64,000 nt of DNA, taken from contig JASWJB010000025.1 of assembly GCA_032433595.1 (NCBI GenBank), positions 62,001 through 126,000 on the forward strand, read 5' to 3'. The notes beneath the pieces are model-generated. The model saw only the letters and a program-made list of their open reading frames with translations, did not search any database and was not told where the DNA came from. Positions 44,248 through 56,194 of this stretch are shown piece after piece (within the stretch, counting starts at the first letter, position 1; each line of letters begins with the position of its first letter). The position numbers and the translations under genes are program-made. The stretch comes from Conoideocrella luteorostrata. Taxonomy: Eukaryota > Ascomycota > Sordariomycetes > Hypocreales > Clavicipitaceae.

Positions 44248-47037
44248 TGCAGGGGAGGCAAGAGAGGTTAGAATATAAAAAAAAAAGTTATAGACAATAA
44301 CGGGATACGATAGACTGTGTATAGATAAAAAAGCGTTGCAGAGTACTTATAGATGTAATGAAGAGCGTTTTCGGGCGAAAGCTTGTGCGTGGGCTCGCCC
44401 CAGCATAGTATGGACATGAAGCTCAAATATTGGCGGCATACAACTAAGAGGCAGGGTTAGATAGTGTATTCATAAGAAGACGGCAAAGGGGAGAGACCTG
44501 TTCGACAGTTTCATAATTGGGTCAGAGTGCAGCATATGTGCTAAGAGCGTTTAAGTCGGTGTTCGAGGTGGTATATCAAAACATGCGACTATAGTTTACT
44601 AGATCAAAACGCACGCACACGGACGCACACGCACACAATACCTCGTTCGATGGTGACATGAAGGGCTTGACTTGGAAGATGCGGAGCAGATCTTCTGACG
44701 GGTAGTCCCGCCCATTTGATGGTTGTCGGGATTGCAAGGTCGTGCAGGCAGTCATTCAAGTGCAATGGCTGAGCAGCTTCTCAACCTATTACCAGCAGTA
44801 GAGCATTACATTACAATACATGCCATGCTCTAATGAGGAGCGGGCATTGACAAACCAGAACACGAAAGTAGAGAGCCAAGAGACCACTACTGTTTTGAGT
44901 CGATCATGAGAACAAAAATCGAGTGAGCGTAACTCTCTAGTATGTATACGCGCTGGCACGGCCGTCTTCATCTGCGTGCGAAAGGCGCCGCATAATGGTA
45001 GGACGATTCCTGTCAAGAAGCACTGGATAAAAACAACAGGGAACCCCAAAAAGTAAAGTAACCGGGGACCTTCTCGGTGTTAGCGAGAAATCATAACCAA
45101 CTAGACCACGGAACCAAGTTGTTCATGTAATACTGTTGCAGTATACATCATTATTAAGTAATGGAATAGCATGTACAATAATTCCAGAGGTCATTATGTC
45201 CCGCGATATGCGATTTGTTGTTCAGAAAGCCGTCGATAGTCTCTGCACCTCGGATAGAGCAACTCAAGATGAATTTAGTCTCGGAGCAGAATCGGCATTC
45301 GCTGCTATGTATGCCAGATTGCAAGCGGACAAGGCTGAAGAGATTGAGCTCCGCTGGTAATTCTCGACGATTGTTCAATTTCATATGTGCCCGCTGGTTT
45401 TCCCTGTGTAAGTTATTGCCAGAGCTTGTACCTCTAGGCGCATCAGCTGTGGCATCCCTCAATGGTATCTCTGTGAACGGTGCGAGAAATAAACTGCAAT
45501 ATTGTGCTGTGGTGCGTGCAAACAGCTGATTTTTGCTACACTTCAAATTTCACCGTAGTAAAAGCGCACCAAGGGCCAACAAGCTACTCACTTCATCGCA
45601 GTCTGATATGTATTTGCTAGGATTAATCTGGATCGATTCGCCAAAAGTAGCAATCACTATCGAGCTTGCCCGCTTGCTTTCCGTTCACACTTTCAGCTGC
45701 AGATGTCCACAATTACATGATGATATCTCGAGCAAAGGACCGCATTGGTTGAGCGTTGGCTGAGTCCTTTGGTAATCCCACCGCACCCCTTCTTAACCTC
45801 GGGTACCACTCCAATTTTCCTGGTTTCCATGTTGTGTCCAAGCCAAGTTCCAGGAAGAAAAGCTTTTTCGTTTGGCTCATGTAGGCTTTTGACTGCGTCT
45901 CGCTTTATTCTAAATGTGGCACCAAAAATGACTGATGAGTTCATCGTTGTGCCCATGGCAACAAATACTGAAGGTTGGCTGTCTCTTTCTCAAGATTACA
46001 TGAGTTTAGGAAACAAGTGCACAGGCTACATATAGAATGAACGTATCTGTAAATTACTACAACATGACGGTCTTTCGGAGATCATTCTCAATCACGGATG
46101 ACTCGAATGCTCAGACTACTCACTGAAGAGATTGACTGCAATATGCCTTGAAGAATGAATGTGACGAAAAGGCTCTTAAAAACTGCGCGGAATCGTTCAG
46201 TCCGGACCCAAAATCAAGCGAGCTCTCGCTATTGATTAGTCACTTGTGCGAACACAGCTTGTTTCCTCCTTTGCAGGGGAGACAATTCCCACAAATGCGT
46301 GCCCAATTCCAGGATCCTTCATCTCTCGTAGCAGCAGTGCCTCTAGTCTTTCGGACAGCTTCCGGGGAAAGTCGCTGATGCTTTCGACAATGTTAATAAC
46401 AATATGAGTATGTCTCGGTAGAAAACTATCGACAGAACCTTCACCTCTAGCCGCACTATTGGCCACATTACGAGCAGACCAGCGCCTCCTCATCATTACG
46501 CGGGGACGCTGAATCTACGAAGGTGTCCACAAACGACTTTTGATAAGTGTCAAACACCGGGCCCCCATGCGGGAATCTGTGCTTGTACCATCCCCAACAA
46601 GAAAAAGCCCGTTCCTGAGCACATGTCGTATCTCGTATACCTGCCGCATTCAGCATACTTCACGCCTCCAAACCAATCAAGTACCGGCGTGCAAACTATA
46701 ACTCGATGGCCCACCGGCGGCCTAACAAGCGGGACGGTCAGCCGCTTCTCTCCCCGCATTCACTTTCACGCTGCGACATAACGCCAGCCCGGCCGCCAGC
46801 CTCAGCTCGTCATGACGCAGCTCGGCAAATAAATATAAAAGCACCCAACTGGGAGACATTTTGGAGAAGAAAATTAACTCATTACTCCAAAATCCTTCAC
46901 CTTTTTTTTTTCTCTCTTTTTTTTTTTTTTTTTTTTTGAAAAAATAAACAGTAGTGATAAAAGCATAAGAAGAAGCAAACATTTCTACATAGTCGCAGTT
47001 TTGGCTAGCGATCCAACTAACACCATCACCACCCACA
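44248..47037. other. 2.8-kb region without a convincing gene
   Basis: Several short frames read more smoothly than noise: 45184-45360 (+, MSRDMRFVVQKAVDSL), 45693-45956 (-, GATFRIKRDAVKSLHEP), 46236-46496 (-, PRKLSERLEALLLREMKDPG) and 46468-46656 (-, PVFDTYQKSFVDTFVDSA). None belongs to a family I recognise and they are separated by stops, so they could be pieces of decayed genes. A 21-T run (46917-46937) lies about 100 bp before the hydrolase start, in its promoter or leader. Confidence 0.45.
46917..46937 (+). repeat. poly-T run (21 T) in hydrolase promoter
   Basis: Uninterrupted 21 T following CTTTTTTTTTTCTCTC, about 100 bp upstream of the hydrolase ATG. Long pyrimidine tracts are common in fungal promoters. 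Confidence 0.8.
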
Positions 47038-48193
47038 ATGTTACAGAAACTAACCAGAGAGTTTGCCAGCCATGGCATGCCCATCCACTGCGACATCTAC
47101 ACCGAGGACGATTACCCTACTGACACGCCGGTGTTCTTGTATTTCCACTCGGGCGGTTTAGTGGGATGGTCACGGACTGTAATTCCACCATGGGTCGTTC
47201 AGGTAAGACCGCAATTGCAGAGAATCGCCTGTCATCATCATCATGGATTGGTTTATCGATTCACTAACACCACATCTGATACTAGATGTGCTGGAAGCGC
47301 AAGTGGCCTCTGATTAGCCCTAGCTACCGCCTCATGCCGCAGACCGGCTCCAAGGGCCTCATGGAGGACGTTTTCGCCGCCTACGAGTTTGCACGCAGTT
47401 GGCAAGCCCCTGACGGTGCGAAGCGGCGTGTCATTGCGGGAGGAAGCAGCGGCGGTGTGTATACCTTCTGGAATCTCTCAACATAACTATAGCCCCCGCC
47501 CCTGGGAAACATCTCAAGACTAACGTCCCGGCAGGCTTCTTCCCCTGCACCCTGCTGGCTCACCACCATCCCCAAAAACCCTTGGCTCTCCTCTCCATCC
47601 AGGGCATCAACTCCTTCCGCCACGAGTTCTTCAACTCCTCTACCATGCTCACCCCGGAGCCTATTCCAGACTCGGTCATGGCTCCCATCATCGCCGGACC
47701 GACAGTCATTGGCGAAACTCCCGACGGGAGCCCTTCCGTATTTTCCGTCGACAAACTTCGCGCCGACGGATCTCGTAACGTAGACTTCAAACCACCTCTT
47801 GTTCCTGCAGCATCAAATGATTCCGATAATTCAGCTGACTTGCGGGGCATGTTGTACGATTACTACATTTATAAGAACCAGTGGGTTGAGCTGCTGGGGA
47901 ACATTGATCCTGGCTATGCATGGGCTAAGGAGGACAGCCAGGAATCGAGAGCACGCGTGGCGAAATGGCCGCCCACTGTCGTTTTTCACGGCAACCAGGA
48001 TTATGACGTTGTGTTGGGTGTGAGTGAGGAGATGAGAGACTGTTTGGGGCCGGAGAAGGTGACGTTGTTGATTGCGGATGGGCAGGAGCATCTCTATGAG
48101 TTGAGAAAGTTTATTGAGGATGACGAACCGGGCATGGACACTGTCAGACAGGCAGTGGCTTGTTTGGATGGAATTGTCAAGGATTCATTTTGA
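47038..48193 (+). CDS. alpha/beta-hydrolase fold protein (esterase/lipase type)
   Basis: Three exons, 47038-47202, 47286-47454 and 47535-48193, encode 330 residues. The fold is that of hormone-sensitive-lipase-like hydrolases: oxyanion motif FHSGG (a variant of HGGG) near residue 37, nucleophile elbow AGGSSGG spanning the second splice site, a candidate Asp in HGNQDYDVV and a candidate His in GQEHLYEL. There is no signal peptide, so it is probably cytosolic; the substrate is unknown. Introns 1 and 2 (83 and 80 bp) rejoin VVQ-MCWKRKWPLISPSYR and GGSSG-GFFPCTLLAHH. Such enzymes often appear in secondary-metabolite loci, but no biosynthetic genes flank this one. Confidence 0.85.
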
Positions 48194-48456
48194 TCCATAT
48201 CATCTAGCTTTTGCAGCCAGAATGCCATAATGCCCATAGTCCAGTCCCGTCCCAGTCCGCTCTTCAACCTCCGTCCGGTACCTTATCCAACGCTGACGGG
48301 CTCAAACCAGTATCCAGAATCCCGAAAATGCCAAGTGCAGTAACTAGTTAACGAACAAGTGAGAAAAAACAGGGAGGGTTAAAAAAAAAACCCTTAAAAA
48401 AAAAGAATCCCTCCGGACCCTGTCATTCTCAATCATAAACAGATATTTATAGGAAA
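48194..48456. other. short intergenic between hydrolase and tRNA-Lys
   Basis: Hydrolase 3' flank with A-rich runs near 48380-48405; nothing else. Confidence 0.5.
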
Positions 48457-48541
48457 AGCCCGATGCGGGGGTCGAACCCGCAACCTTGAGATTTCGTGTA
48501 CTCGTAAGAGTCTCACGCTCTACCGATTGAGCTAACCGGGC
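48457..48541 (-). tRNA. tRNA-Lys(CTT) with 12-nt intron
   Basis: Minus-strand cloverleaf: acceptor stem GCCCGGT / ATCGGGC, D arm GCTC-AATCGGTA-GAGC, anticodon stem TGAGA/TCTCA with loop CTCTTAA, and T arm GCGGG-TTCGACC-CCCGC. The anticodon CTT is read after removing a 12-nt intron (CGAGTACACGAA) placed at the canonical site one base 3' of the anticodon. Length is 85 nt, or 73 without the intron. A TTTT pol III terminator follows directly. Confidence 0.95.
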
Positions 48542-49305
48542 CGGTTCAGCAGGAAATCACATTTCAAGCTTCAGGGTCCGGTTTGGAACTGGTTGCAGGG
48601 GGCACGAGTATAATTGACTTATAAGGGAACCTAGGCATTCCTTCGTTTGTTAAAAAAAATTAAAAGTTGGGCAGTGACGCGTGGTGGGAGACTTTTTGGT
48701 GGGTCGGCGGGGACCCTTTTCGCATGAGTAGGTGCAGGTGTGTGGGTAACTAAGTATTGACTTGCATGCACGACATATTTTAGTTAGCTACTACGTCCCT
48801 ACTCGGTAGAAGGAGAGAAATGGTTGACGGATCCAAACAAGAATTTCAGGTTGACTACGAAAAACGTCAGTGTTGCTGTGGTAGCTGTCTGAGTAGAATC
48901 TGATCTAGTTGTCTGCTCTGCTCTGATGCGGACTCTTCTTTTGTATTATCCATGATGTTGATGGAGTTGTAGCAATGCATCGGAAAGACGCCTAGGGTAA
49001 AGACGTGCTGACTCGCGCAGGTCGTATATATTGTACATGCATTGTGTAGCCAGCAGGACACTCCACTTGCAACACATGGGCTCCTCGCTTCTGAATGCTA
49101 CGTAGTTCGTCCTCAAGAGACTAGTAATATGCCACGAGTATATCATTTCATCGCTTTCTGCGTCCGTTCCTATGCTATAATAACCGCAAAATCATCGCCT
49201 CGCTTCTCCATGATCAAAGTGTTGGGTACTGAAACAGAATGCGCCGTGTAATGCGTCTTCGTCCTCCGCTCCTAAACGATCCAGACCTCAAATACCAGCA
49301 GTAGC
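48542..49305. other. intergenic between tRNA-Lys and SulP gene
   Basis: About 760 bp with no supported gene; it includes the upstream flank of the tRNA and the 3' flank of the transporter. Confidence 0.55.
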
Positions 49306-51860
49306 CTAGGTGCTGTTACCACTTCTAACGCCGATACTTTCCTCATATTCGCTCCACCTTAAAGCCTCTTCTACATCCATCACGAAATGTGATTCTCCTC
49401 CGCATAACGCTACGATGCCGCTTCGTTCCATCAGAGCCCAAACTGGGTGATTTCGTCGACTGGGTCCCCGAGAAAAGAATATGCGCACGCCGCGATCCCG
49501 GTAGCTGCGCACGATTTCCTCTAGCACCTGTGTGCCGGAGCCGTCCATTGATGTCACGCCATGGATGTCGAAAATAATGTTCCTGTTAGATTCTTGACTG
49601 CGGAGCCGGGGCAGTGCTGGGTGCGCGGCCGAGGTTCCATACAGCTCTAGTCGTCGAAGTCTGGCTTTGAGTTCACCGGTATTGGCAAAAGTAAGTGGCT
49701 CTGGGATCTTGACGATAAGGCAGCCTTCGATGAATTCGAGACTGTGATCACCAGATTCCGCGTTCTCGAAGCGATTTGTCCCGGGAATCCGCCCAAGGAT
49801 CTGAATACGAGGTCGGGTGCTGTGCTTGATAACGAGGAGAATGGAGATGCCAACTCCCAAAGCCATGCCAAGCGTAAGAGAGTAGAAAATCGTGGACAAG
49901 AAAATAACAGCCATCAGTCCAAGTTCTGTCCAGCCTCTAATGCTCAGGAAGAAGGCAATGTCATGGGGTGCTTCTTCTATCAGCGAATAAGCTACGACTG
50001 AAATCATGGACGAAAGAACCGGTTTCTGATGGTCATGACGTTAGCCCGAGACTTGACATGTGCGGCTAGAAATGGAATTAAGGTAGCTTACCGGCAGGTA
50101 GTAAAAGAATGGGAGCAAAAATAAAACGGACAGGAGAGTAATTAAACTCAGCAACATTGAGCTCACAGGACTCTTGCCGCCCGTTGTCTTGTTCACTTTA
50201 CTCCTACCGTAACCACCAAAGGCTGGCAAACTCATAAAGCAGGCGCCTACGAGGTTGGCGGTTCCAAGCGCAATCATTTCGCGATTTGCACTTAGCTCAA
50301 TGCCTTGAATGGCATCATTGCCGCCTAAACTTTTCGCTGCGACGGACGACTCGAAGAATCCAAGTAGGGCAATGAGAAATGACGTTGATAGCGCAGAGCG
50401 AATATGCTTCATGTGAGAGAGCCTAAAGGGCCACCTGAACGCGAATAGCCCACCGCTGGCGGCTTTGACGCTGCCCAGGATCTCGACCCCTTGCAGGTCC
50501 CAACCGAAGTGCCAGCAAAGAATGGCAGAGACAACCACAACCATAAACCGATCTGGAACGAAGACGATGGAAGGGAATTTCGGCTCAAGGCGTTTCTTGA
50601 GTTCGCTGCAATCCCGTCAGATCACCGCTTTGGTGCTGTACTGGCGGCCGACAAGGAGAATAAACGGAGACTTACCGGAATATCATAATGACAAGAAAAC
50701 TGATGCCAGAAATGGCAAATGTCAAATGATGAATCTCACCAATATTTTCCATGATGAAGTATATCTTCTCAACAGTGCTACCATGACTTGACCCATCTTT
50801 GGCGGCAAGGTCGCTCAGGCCAAGCTCGGGGATCAGCTGGTCTACAGCAATGACGAAGCCAATTGCGCTGATGAACCCCCTGAGAAAAGGTCTGCTCAAC
50901 ACGCTGTCCAGAAACCCCAACCTTGCCACTCCCGCAATTAAAACGGTCGCTCCCGCCATGCCAGCAACTACGCCACAGATCTGGGCATGAATGACATCGT
51001 TATCCTCACTCGAGCCACCACTGTCAACGCTATGTTGAACGACGGTGCCTACTAACAGAGAGCCTGCCGCCTCCGGGCCAACGACCATTTGTGGACATGA
51101 GCCTAGCAAAGCGTATATAAACGGGTTGAATATAAAGGCATACAAGCCGTGAATCGGTGGTACGTGGGCGAGGTTGGCGGCAAGCGAAAGAGCCATGGGG
51201 AGGTAGAACGACGCGATGGTAATAGCGGATACCATGTCGCCCTTGAGATAAGCCCACTTGTACTGTTGCATCCAGTTCAAACAGGGAATATAGTACGCCA
51301 TGTACCTGCGGGCTGCAGTTAGTAATGCTGAATTTTTCATCGTGATGTCATGTGTCCGCGCAAGCTCGAACTCACATCAACGGCGTGTCGCGGAATCCTG
51401 CGAGTTGGGCAAGCTCTCTGCTCTGGCCCATCCTCTTCGTCCGTATCCTCCCACCAAACCACTTCTTCCAGCCATCCTCGGAGGACGGTTGTGACACAGA
51501 ATTTTCGAACGATCCGCCCGGGTCCGCGTTGACAGTATCGTCTGGGGTGAAAGGGAAGCCTTCCTCGGGGGTCATAGGCCGAGGACTAAACGTGCCATGT
51601 TCGCACACACCAGGATGAACGGTGGACCGTCTGCGTTGGTGAGAATCGGCGGGGATCAAGGGCGTGGACTCGCTGGCATCTGGCCGCGCGTCATCAACAG
51701 GAGCCGGCGACGAGACTGCATGGCGAAACGCTGGGCCGCTGTCTTGACTACTCTCTCGGCTTGACGCTGCTTGACTCTGGCGCAGTGAGCTTGGTTGGGC
51801 CGGTTTATGACCATTGTTCGAAGACGAATCCTCGCGGCTATGCGTAGGCCGTCCCGCCAT
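49306..51860 (-). CDS. SulP-family anion (sulfate-type) transporter with STAS domain
   Basis: Four exons, 51860-51376, 51305-50676, 50605-50092 and 50025-49306, encode 782 residues. The first 160 residues are a cytosolic Ser/Pro-rich extension containing ESTPLIPAD, a possible dileucine-like sorting signal. The SulP membrane core follows with IPCLNWMQQYKWAYLKGD, ITIASFYLPMALSLAANLA, PPIHGLYAF and VVGPEAAGSLLVG, then FFESSVAAKSLG and AFGGYGRSKVNKTTGGKSPVSS. The C-terminal STAS domain shows IIFDIHGVTSMDGSG and HPVWALMERSG. SulP proteins move sulfate or other anions. The long N-terminal tail and dileucine-like motif suggest an internal (vacuolar or ER) membrane rather than the plasma-membrane sulfate permease, but that is an inference. 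All joins are in frame (for example PLM-YMAYYIPCL, FFYYLP-KPVLSSM). Confidence 0.9.
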
Positions 51861-53412
51861 TTGCGTCAAAGATGGATCGCCTCGGGACTAAGCAGTAGAC
51901 ATCGAAGAAGGCAGTTGGCAAGGCAGTTGGCAAGGGAGGTGGTAGCCGGCCAGGTTCGATTTGCAGCAGATAAAGACCGAGGTATCCGCTCGTGATAGCA
52001 GCAGTTTCCGCAAAGAACCGCACTCCGTGCCGACGACTCGTGTGCAATGGCTTGCAGGGCGTGCAGTGCAAGAGTTTGAAAGAAATGTTTTATCTGAAAG
52101 ATTTAAAATATGACCGGGAAGAGGCTTTGCGGCTGTTGGATGTACGTAATGGCGGACGAGAAACAAACTTATTAGCGACATTTCAGCTACCCATCTGGGG
52201 ACGACTAATAATTTACTGGTACGCTATGCACACCCACTACGGAGCTGTGCGGGGCTGACAATCCGACCGCCGGCCAGTGAGAACGCCACCATCACTAACA
52301 GACACGGCGCAAATGAGCCTCTCGGGGCAGTTCAGCAATGGCCTAGCACTGACCCAACAGGTTAGCTTGGCGGAGATCAGCCAAACTCCCAGCATCGGCG
52401 CGGCTAGATTTTTGCGCATAGTGACATCAATATTTTACATCTGCGTTGGTCAGCGCGCCGATGATTTCAATGCTCGCAAACTGCGGGGAGACACACGGCC
52501 GCTTACAAGTATGGAGTACTAGAAAAAATGCTCTCGTTTAAACTGGCTCCGTTGACATTGTCATATCAACACGTTGATACGAGTGTATCCTACCTAGTAC
52601 GGGTAGCCCTCAGTTCCCTGCTCCCTGTCACACGACGTGCGAGCCTGATGGTCGACTCGGTTCTTCCCACCGTACTTTGTGTGACTGTGCCTGACAGGAC
52701 ACGGGGTTTCTGATAACAGCTGGAAGGGCTGTGTAACACAATACTTCCCAGGGAATGCCACGCTCAGCGTCTTGGCTGCATAAGACGTCGCAGTTGACTT
52801 CGCACTGGTTGCAGCCAAGGCGTGCGTGCTTATGCGAAAATCCATGTAGCCAGCACCCCGTGATTACTTCTGTTTTGCAGTCCGCCACCTAAAGCCTGCG
52901 AGCCGAACCTCAAGTCCCCGGCACAGGATGACAACTTCAGATGATTCGGTCGGATAAAGGAGCATCTACAAGATACTATATTCCAGAGCAGGGCTCGTGG
53001 GGCATACGCATTGCTGTAGTACGCTCATACAATAAGCACATATCTACATGCCTAGGTAGTTGAGGCTCGTGAAGCTGCTAAGTTGAACTGCAATCAATAT
53101 GTACCTAGATGGATCATTATGCGTCGCCGTTTCGGTGGCAAGTAAATGTGTTAAATGCTATCGGCGTTTCCTGGCTTAGCCTCCACAGTCACCAGATATT
53201 GTTGATGTAACAATCGTTGTATTGCTATTCTAAAGACAAATCGGCAAATGACCAGAAATGCCACGCAAGTACACTCCCACGGTGGAATAACATTTCGCCC
53301 CAGTTCGCAAAAATCCAACCCCATCAGCCGTGACTCCTCGCTATCCCGCTAAAGTATTCAGTTAAAAACCTTCACAACTCCGTGAACGGACGTGACAGTA
53401 GAAAGTCCATGT
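51861..53412. other. 1.5-kb intergenic between SulP and FacB genes
   Basis: No gene supported. It holds the SulP promoter and the FacB 3' flank. Short direct repeats of GGCAAGGCAGTT occur near 51910. Open frames are short and random-looking. Confidence 0.55.
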
Positions 53413-56194
53413 TCATTGCATTGAGAAACCTTCAAGATCGAAACCAAAGGATTCTGGCAGCTGAATCTTGCCAAAATCTGCACTTCCAACGCTGAGACCC
53501 AACTCTGAGGGCGCAACTTCTTCGCAGGAACTCAGACTCTCATCGCTTAGGCTGAGAACGCTTTGAGGTCCTGCTGCATGGCGACTAAAATCCTCAACAG
53601 TGCTGCTCTGGATTTCCCATGAGCCTGGTGACCAGCCTGGCCCGCTGGATTGTGCCTGAATTGGCGTCTCGCCAATGAGGCTGGCACCACCGTAGATGGC
53701 GTCATAAACATTGTGCAGGCCCCCATCCATAGAGCCGAGTAATGTCTCCCACTCTGAAGTAGAAACCCCAGACATCTTCGACACAGAATCGGCGCCACCT
53801 GCAGCCCGACCGGAACCAGACATTGAGGACCTATTGGTTTGCATGCGCGTTTGACCGACGGGCGAAGATGGTCCTGTATGGCTAGGGGTATTATTGAGTG
53901 AAAGATAGTCGAGATTGGGAATGGGACGAGAGCAAGGTCTCGGGTTGACACTTCCAACTCCTGGTACAGACATGCGATGACCCGGGCGACTTGCTGAGGG
54001 CTCAGGTGTGACGCCGTCAAATGATTGTCGTGTTCTGAAATACAATTCGGGTTCTGGGGTATTGATGTTGGGCATGGTCATACGGCGCATTTTATCCTGC
54101 TGTCGAAGAAGATGCGGCTTCTTAGACCCTTTGAATGAGGACCGCTGTTGGGGAGCGGGCATGGACATATCCGATGAGGACGGTGGGCGTTGCGGCTTAT
54201 CGACAGATACAGACACGAGAGTCGCCGCGATGCGAGCTAGGTCGACACAACCTGGAGCCTTTGCGTCGTTGAGCGTCCTAACAGTGATGTTGACGAGCCG
54301 CTCGCTATCGCGCGCCAACCTGCTCTCTTGCTTCAAGTCGACTGCCTGGTAGAGCAGCGTTAGGCCACAGAGTGCGAGAACGTCATACTTGTTTAAACAG
54401 AAAGAAAAGCTCATATTTCTTTCCTCGAGAAGCTGAATAATCTGGACGATACGTTTGCTCGAATCGGCAATTGACAAGAGAGCCGGAGCCGCCTTGGGGC
54501 CCAGGCCAGACCCAACAGCGGGACGGAAGATCAAGGTACGAATGTGATAGTAAGCCAAAGCCTGCCGTTCAACATGTATTATTAGCTGCTGTAATCATCA
54601 TATTCTATACAAAAGTCACTCACTAGAAGTGGAGATCGACTGCTGGTGATGTCTGACGACGGTTTGTCTTGGGAGAAGGTGAGTCGCAAATGCGTTGGCA
54701 AGTCGTTATACCAAGCATCGAGCTCTGCTTCGAAAGCTCCCATTTGCTGGAGAGACAGCTCGTAATTTGCCACTGTCGGATAGATCTTTTCCAATATCCC
54801 TGCCAAAATTCGAGACACTCGGAAGAGAGCCAAGGCACTGGATAGCCTGGTGTATTCGCCGGGCAAGGTCGGCTGGAAACCCTTTTCAGTGATGTATTCG
54901 TCATCTGTATCAACCGGAAATTCTGTCTGTATATCTTCCTCCCTTAGCAGTTTTGGAAGGCCGAGAGTGGCCGCAGTGAAGCTAAAGTAAATGTTAAAAA
55001 ATGAAAGAAAAGTCACGGTGCAGCTCCTAGTACTCACCAATCAAGCGAATAAAGCGTCCAGAACACCTTCTTCCTCGTCTCAAGCGTTAAAATACCAAAG
55101 GAAAATTGTTTTTGGCTCTGATGAAGACCAAGTCGATGCGATAATCCAACAGCAAGACCCTTGAAATGCTGTACACGTTTGTTGTCTGCCCTGATGGTAC
55201 AGTACAGAAGAGCCAAGATGAGACACTGTAGCGTACTCATGGTGTTCTCAAGCATGGTCGATTGAATAGCTTGGTCCCATTTTTTTTCGCAGGCAGCAAT
55301 TTGTTGATAATCTGGCTTCTCAGACGAAAGCCCGGCGATGCTGAAAACAAGGTACAGCTGAGCGATCTTATGTTGACACTTGGCCTTTTCTGGGTCGGCC
55401 ACGAACTCCTCATATATTCGAAGGAAAGTAGGCTTGTGCAGTACTGGGAATAGAGGCGCCAATTCCTGGAAGTAGACATTGACGCAACGATCAGAAAAGA
55501 TCCGAGGCGGCGATCTAGACCCCGAACTCGGCCCTTCCTGAGACAGCGGGACGCATCCTTGAACGTGTAAAAACGCCTCAGGATTGAAATCGTTGCATGT
55601 CTTGCCCATTTCCTGAAGCTTCCGTTTAAACGATACTGCACACATTATATTAGTTTCAAGGATATACGCACTTGTCTGGATAGTTGCGCAACACGTACAG
55701 ATGAATGAGCGGCCACTTGATGGGCCCATAAAGTAAGAATCCGAGTTTTCAACGCCCAGAAGTAGTGGCGAGCCTTGAACGCGGAACGAGTCTTCTTTGG
55801 TGGCTGATACCGGACTGTCCTTGAACGTTTCGGGTGACGGCAGTGTGTTGGAAGCGTATGTGATGGAAGTCTGCCGCTGTTGATGGCCATGCATGGCAGA
55901 GAGCATATCTATTTTCTCATCCTTTTCGTCAAGTAGATCTTTCAACTCTCTGACCTCGGTTTCTAGCTGTCGGACTCGCTCCTCTAATGACTCTGTATAG
56001 CCACGTGGAAAGGCTCGGCGGCTGAGTTTGTCGCTTGTTCGACATTCGAAACCAACATTGCTACACTGTGAGCACGTCGGCCGCACACCGTCACACCTAA
56101 TCTTCTTGCTTCGACATCGGTCACAAGCCTGGGCAATGCGACTCTGAGCGCTATTGCCCACCTTGATAACCTTCATGGGTAAAATGCCTGGCAT
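53413..56194 (-). CDS. facB: FacB/Cat8-type Zn2Cys6 transcription activator
   Basis: Four exons, 56194-55699, 55635-55038, 54981-54624 and 54561-53413, encode 866 residues. FacB/Cat8 activates acetate utilisation and gluconeogenesis genes in the nucleus. The start MPGILPMKVIKVG is followed by the zinc cluster CDRCRSKKIRCDGVRPTC (six Cys at 24, 27, 34, 41, 44, 51), the SDKLSRRAFPRGYTESLEERVR linker and a coiled coil (LEERVRQLETEVRELKDLLDEKDEKI), then the fungal-specific middle homology region (about 250-560) and a Ser/Pro-rich acidic C-terminal activation region. The 63-bp intron 1 (GTACGT, CTAAT, TGCAG) has a length divisible by three and no stop, so it can be missed; removing it joins SFI to SFKRKLQEMG. 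Total length is close to characterised FacB (about 867). Confidence 0.85.
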
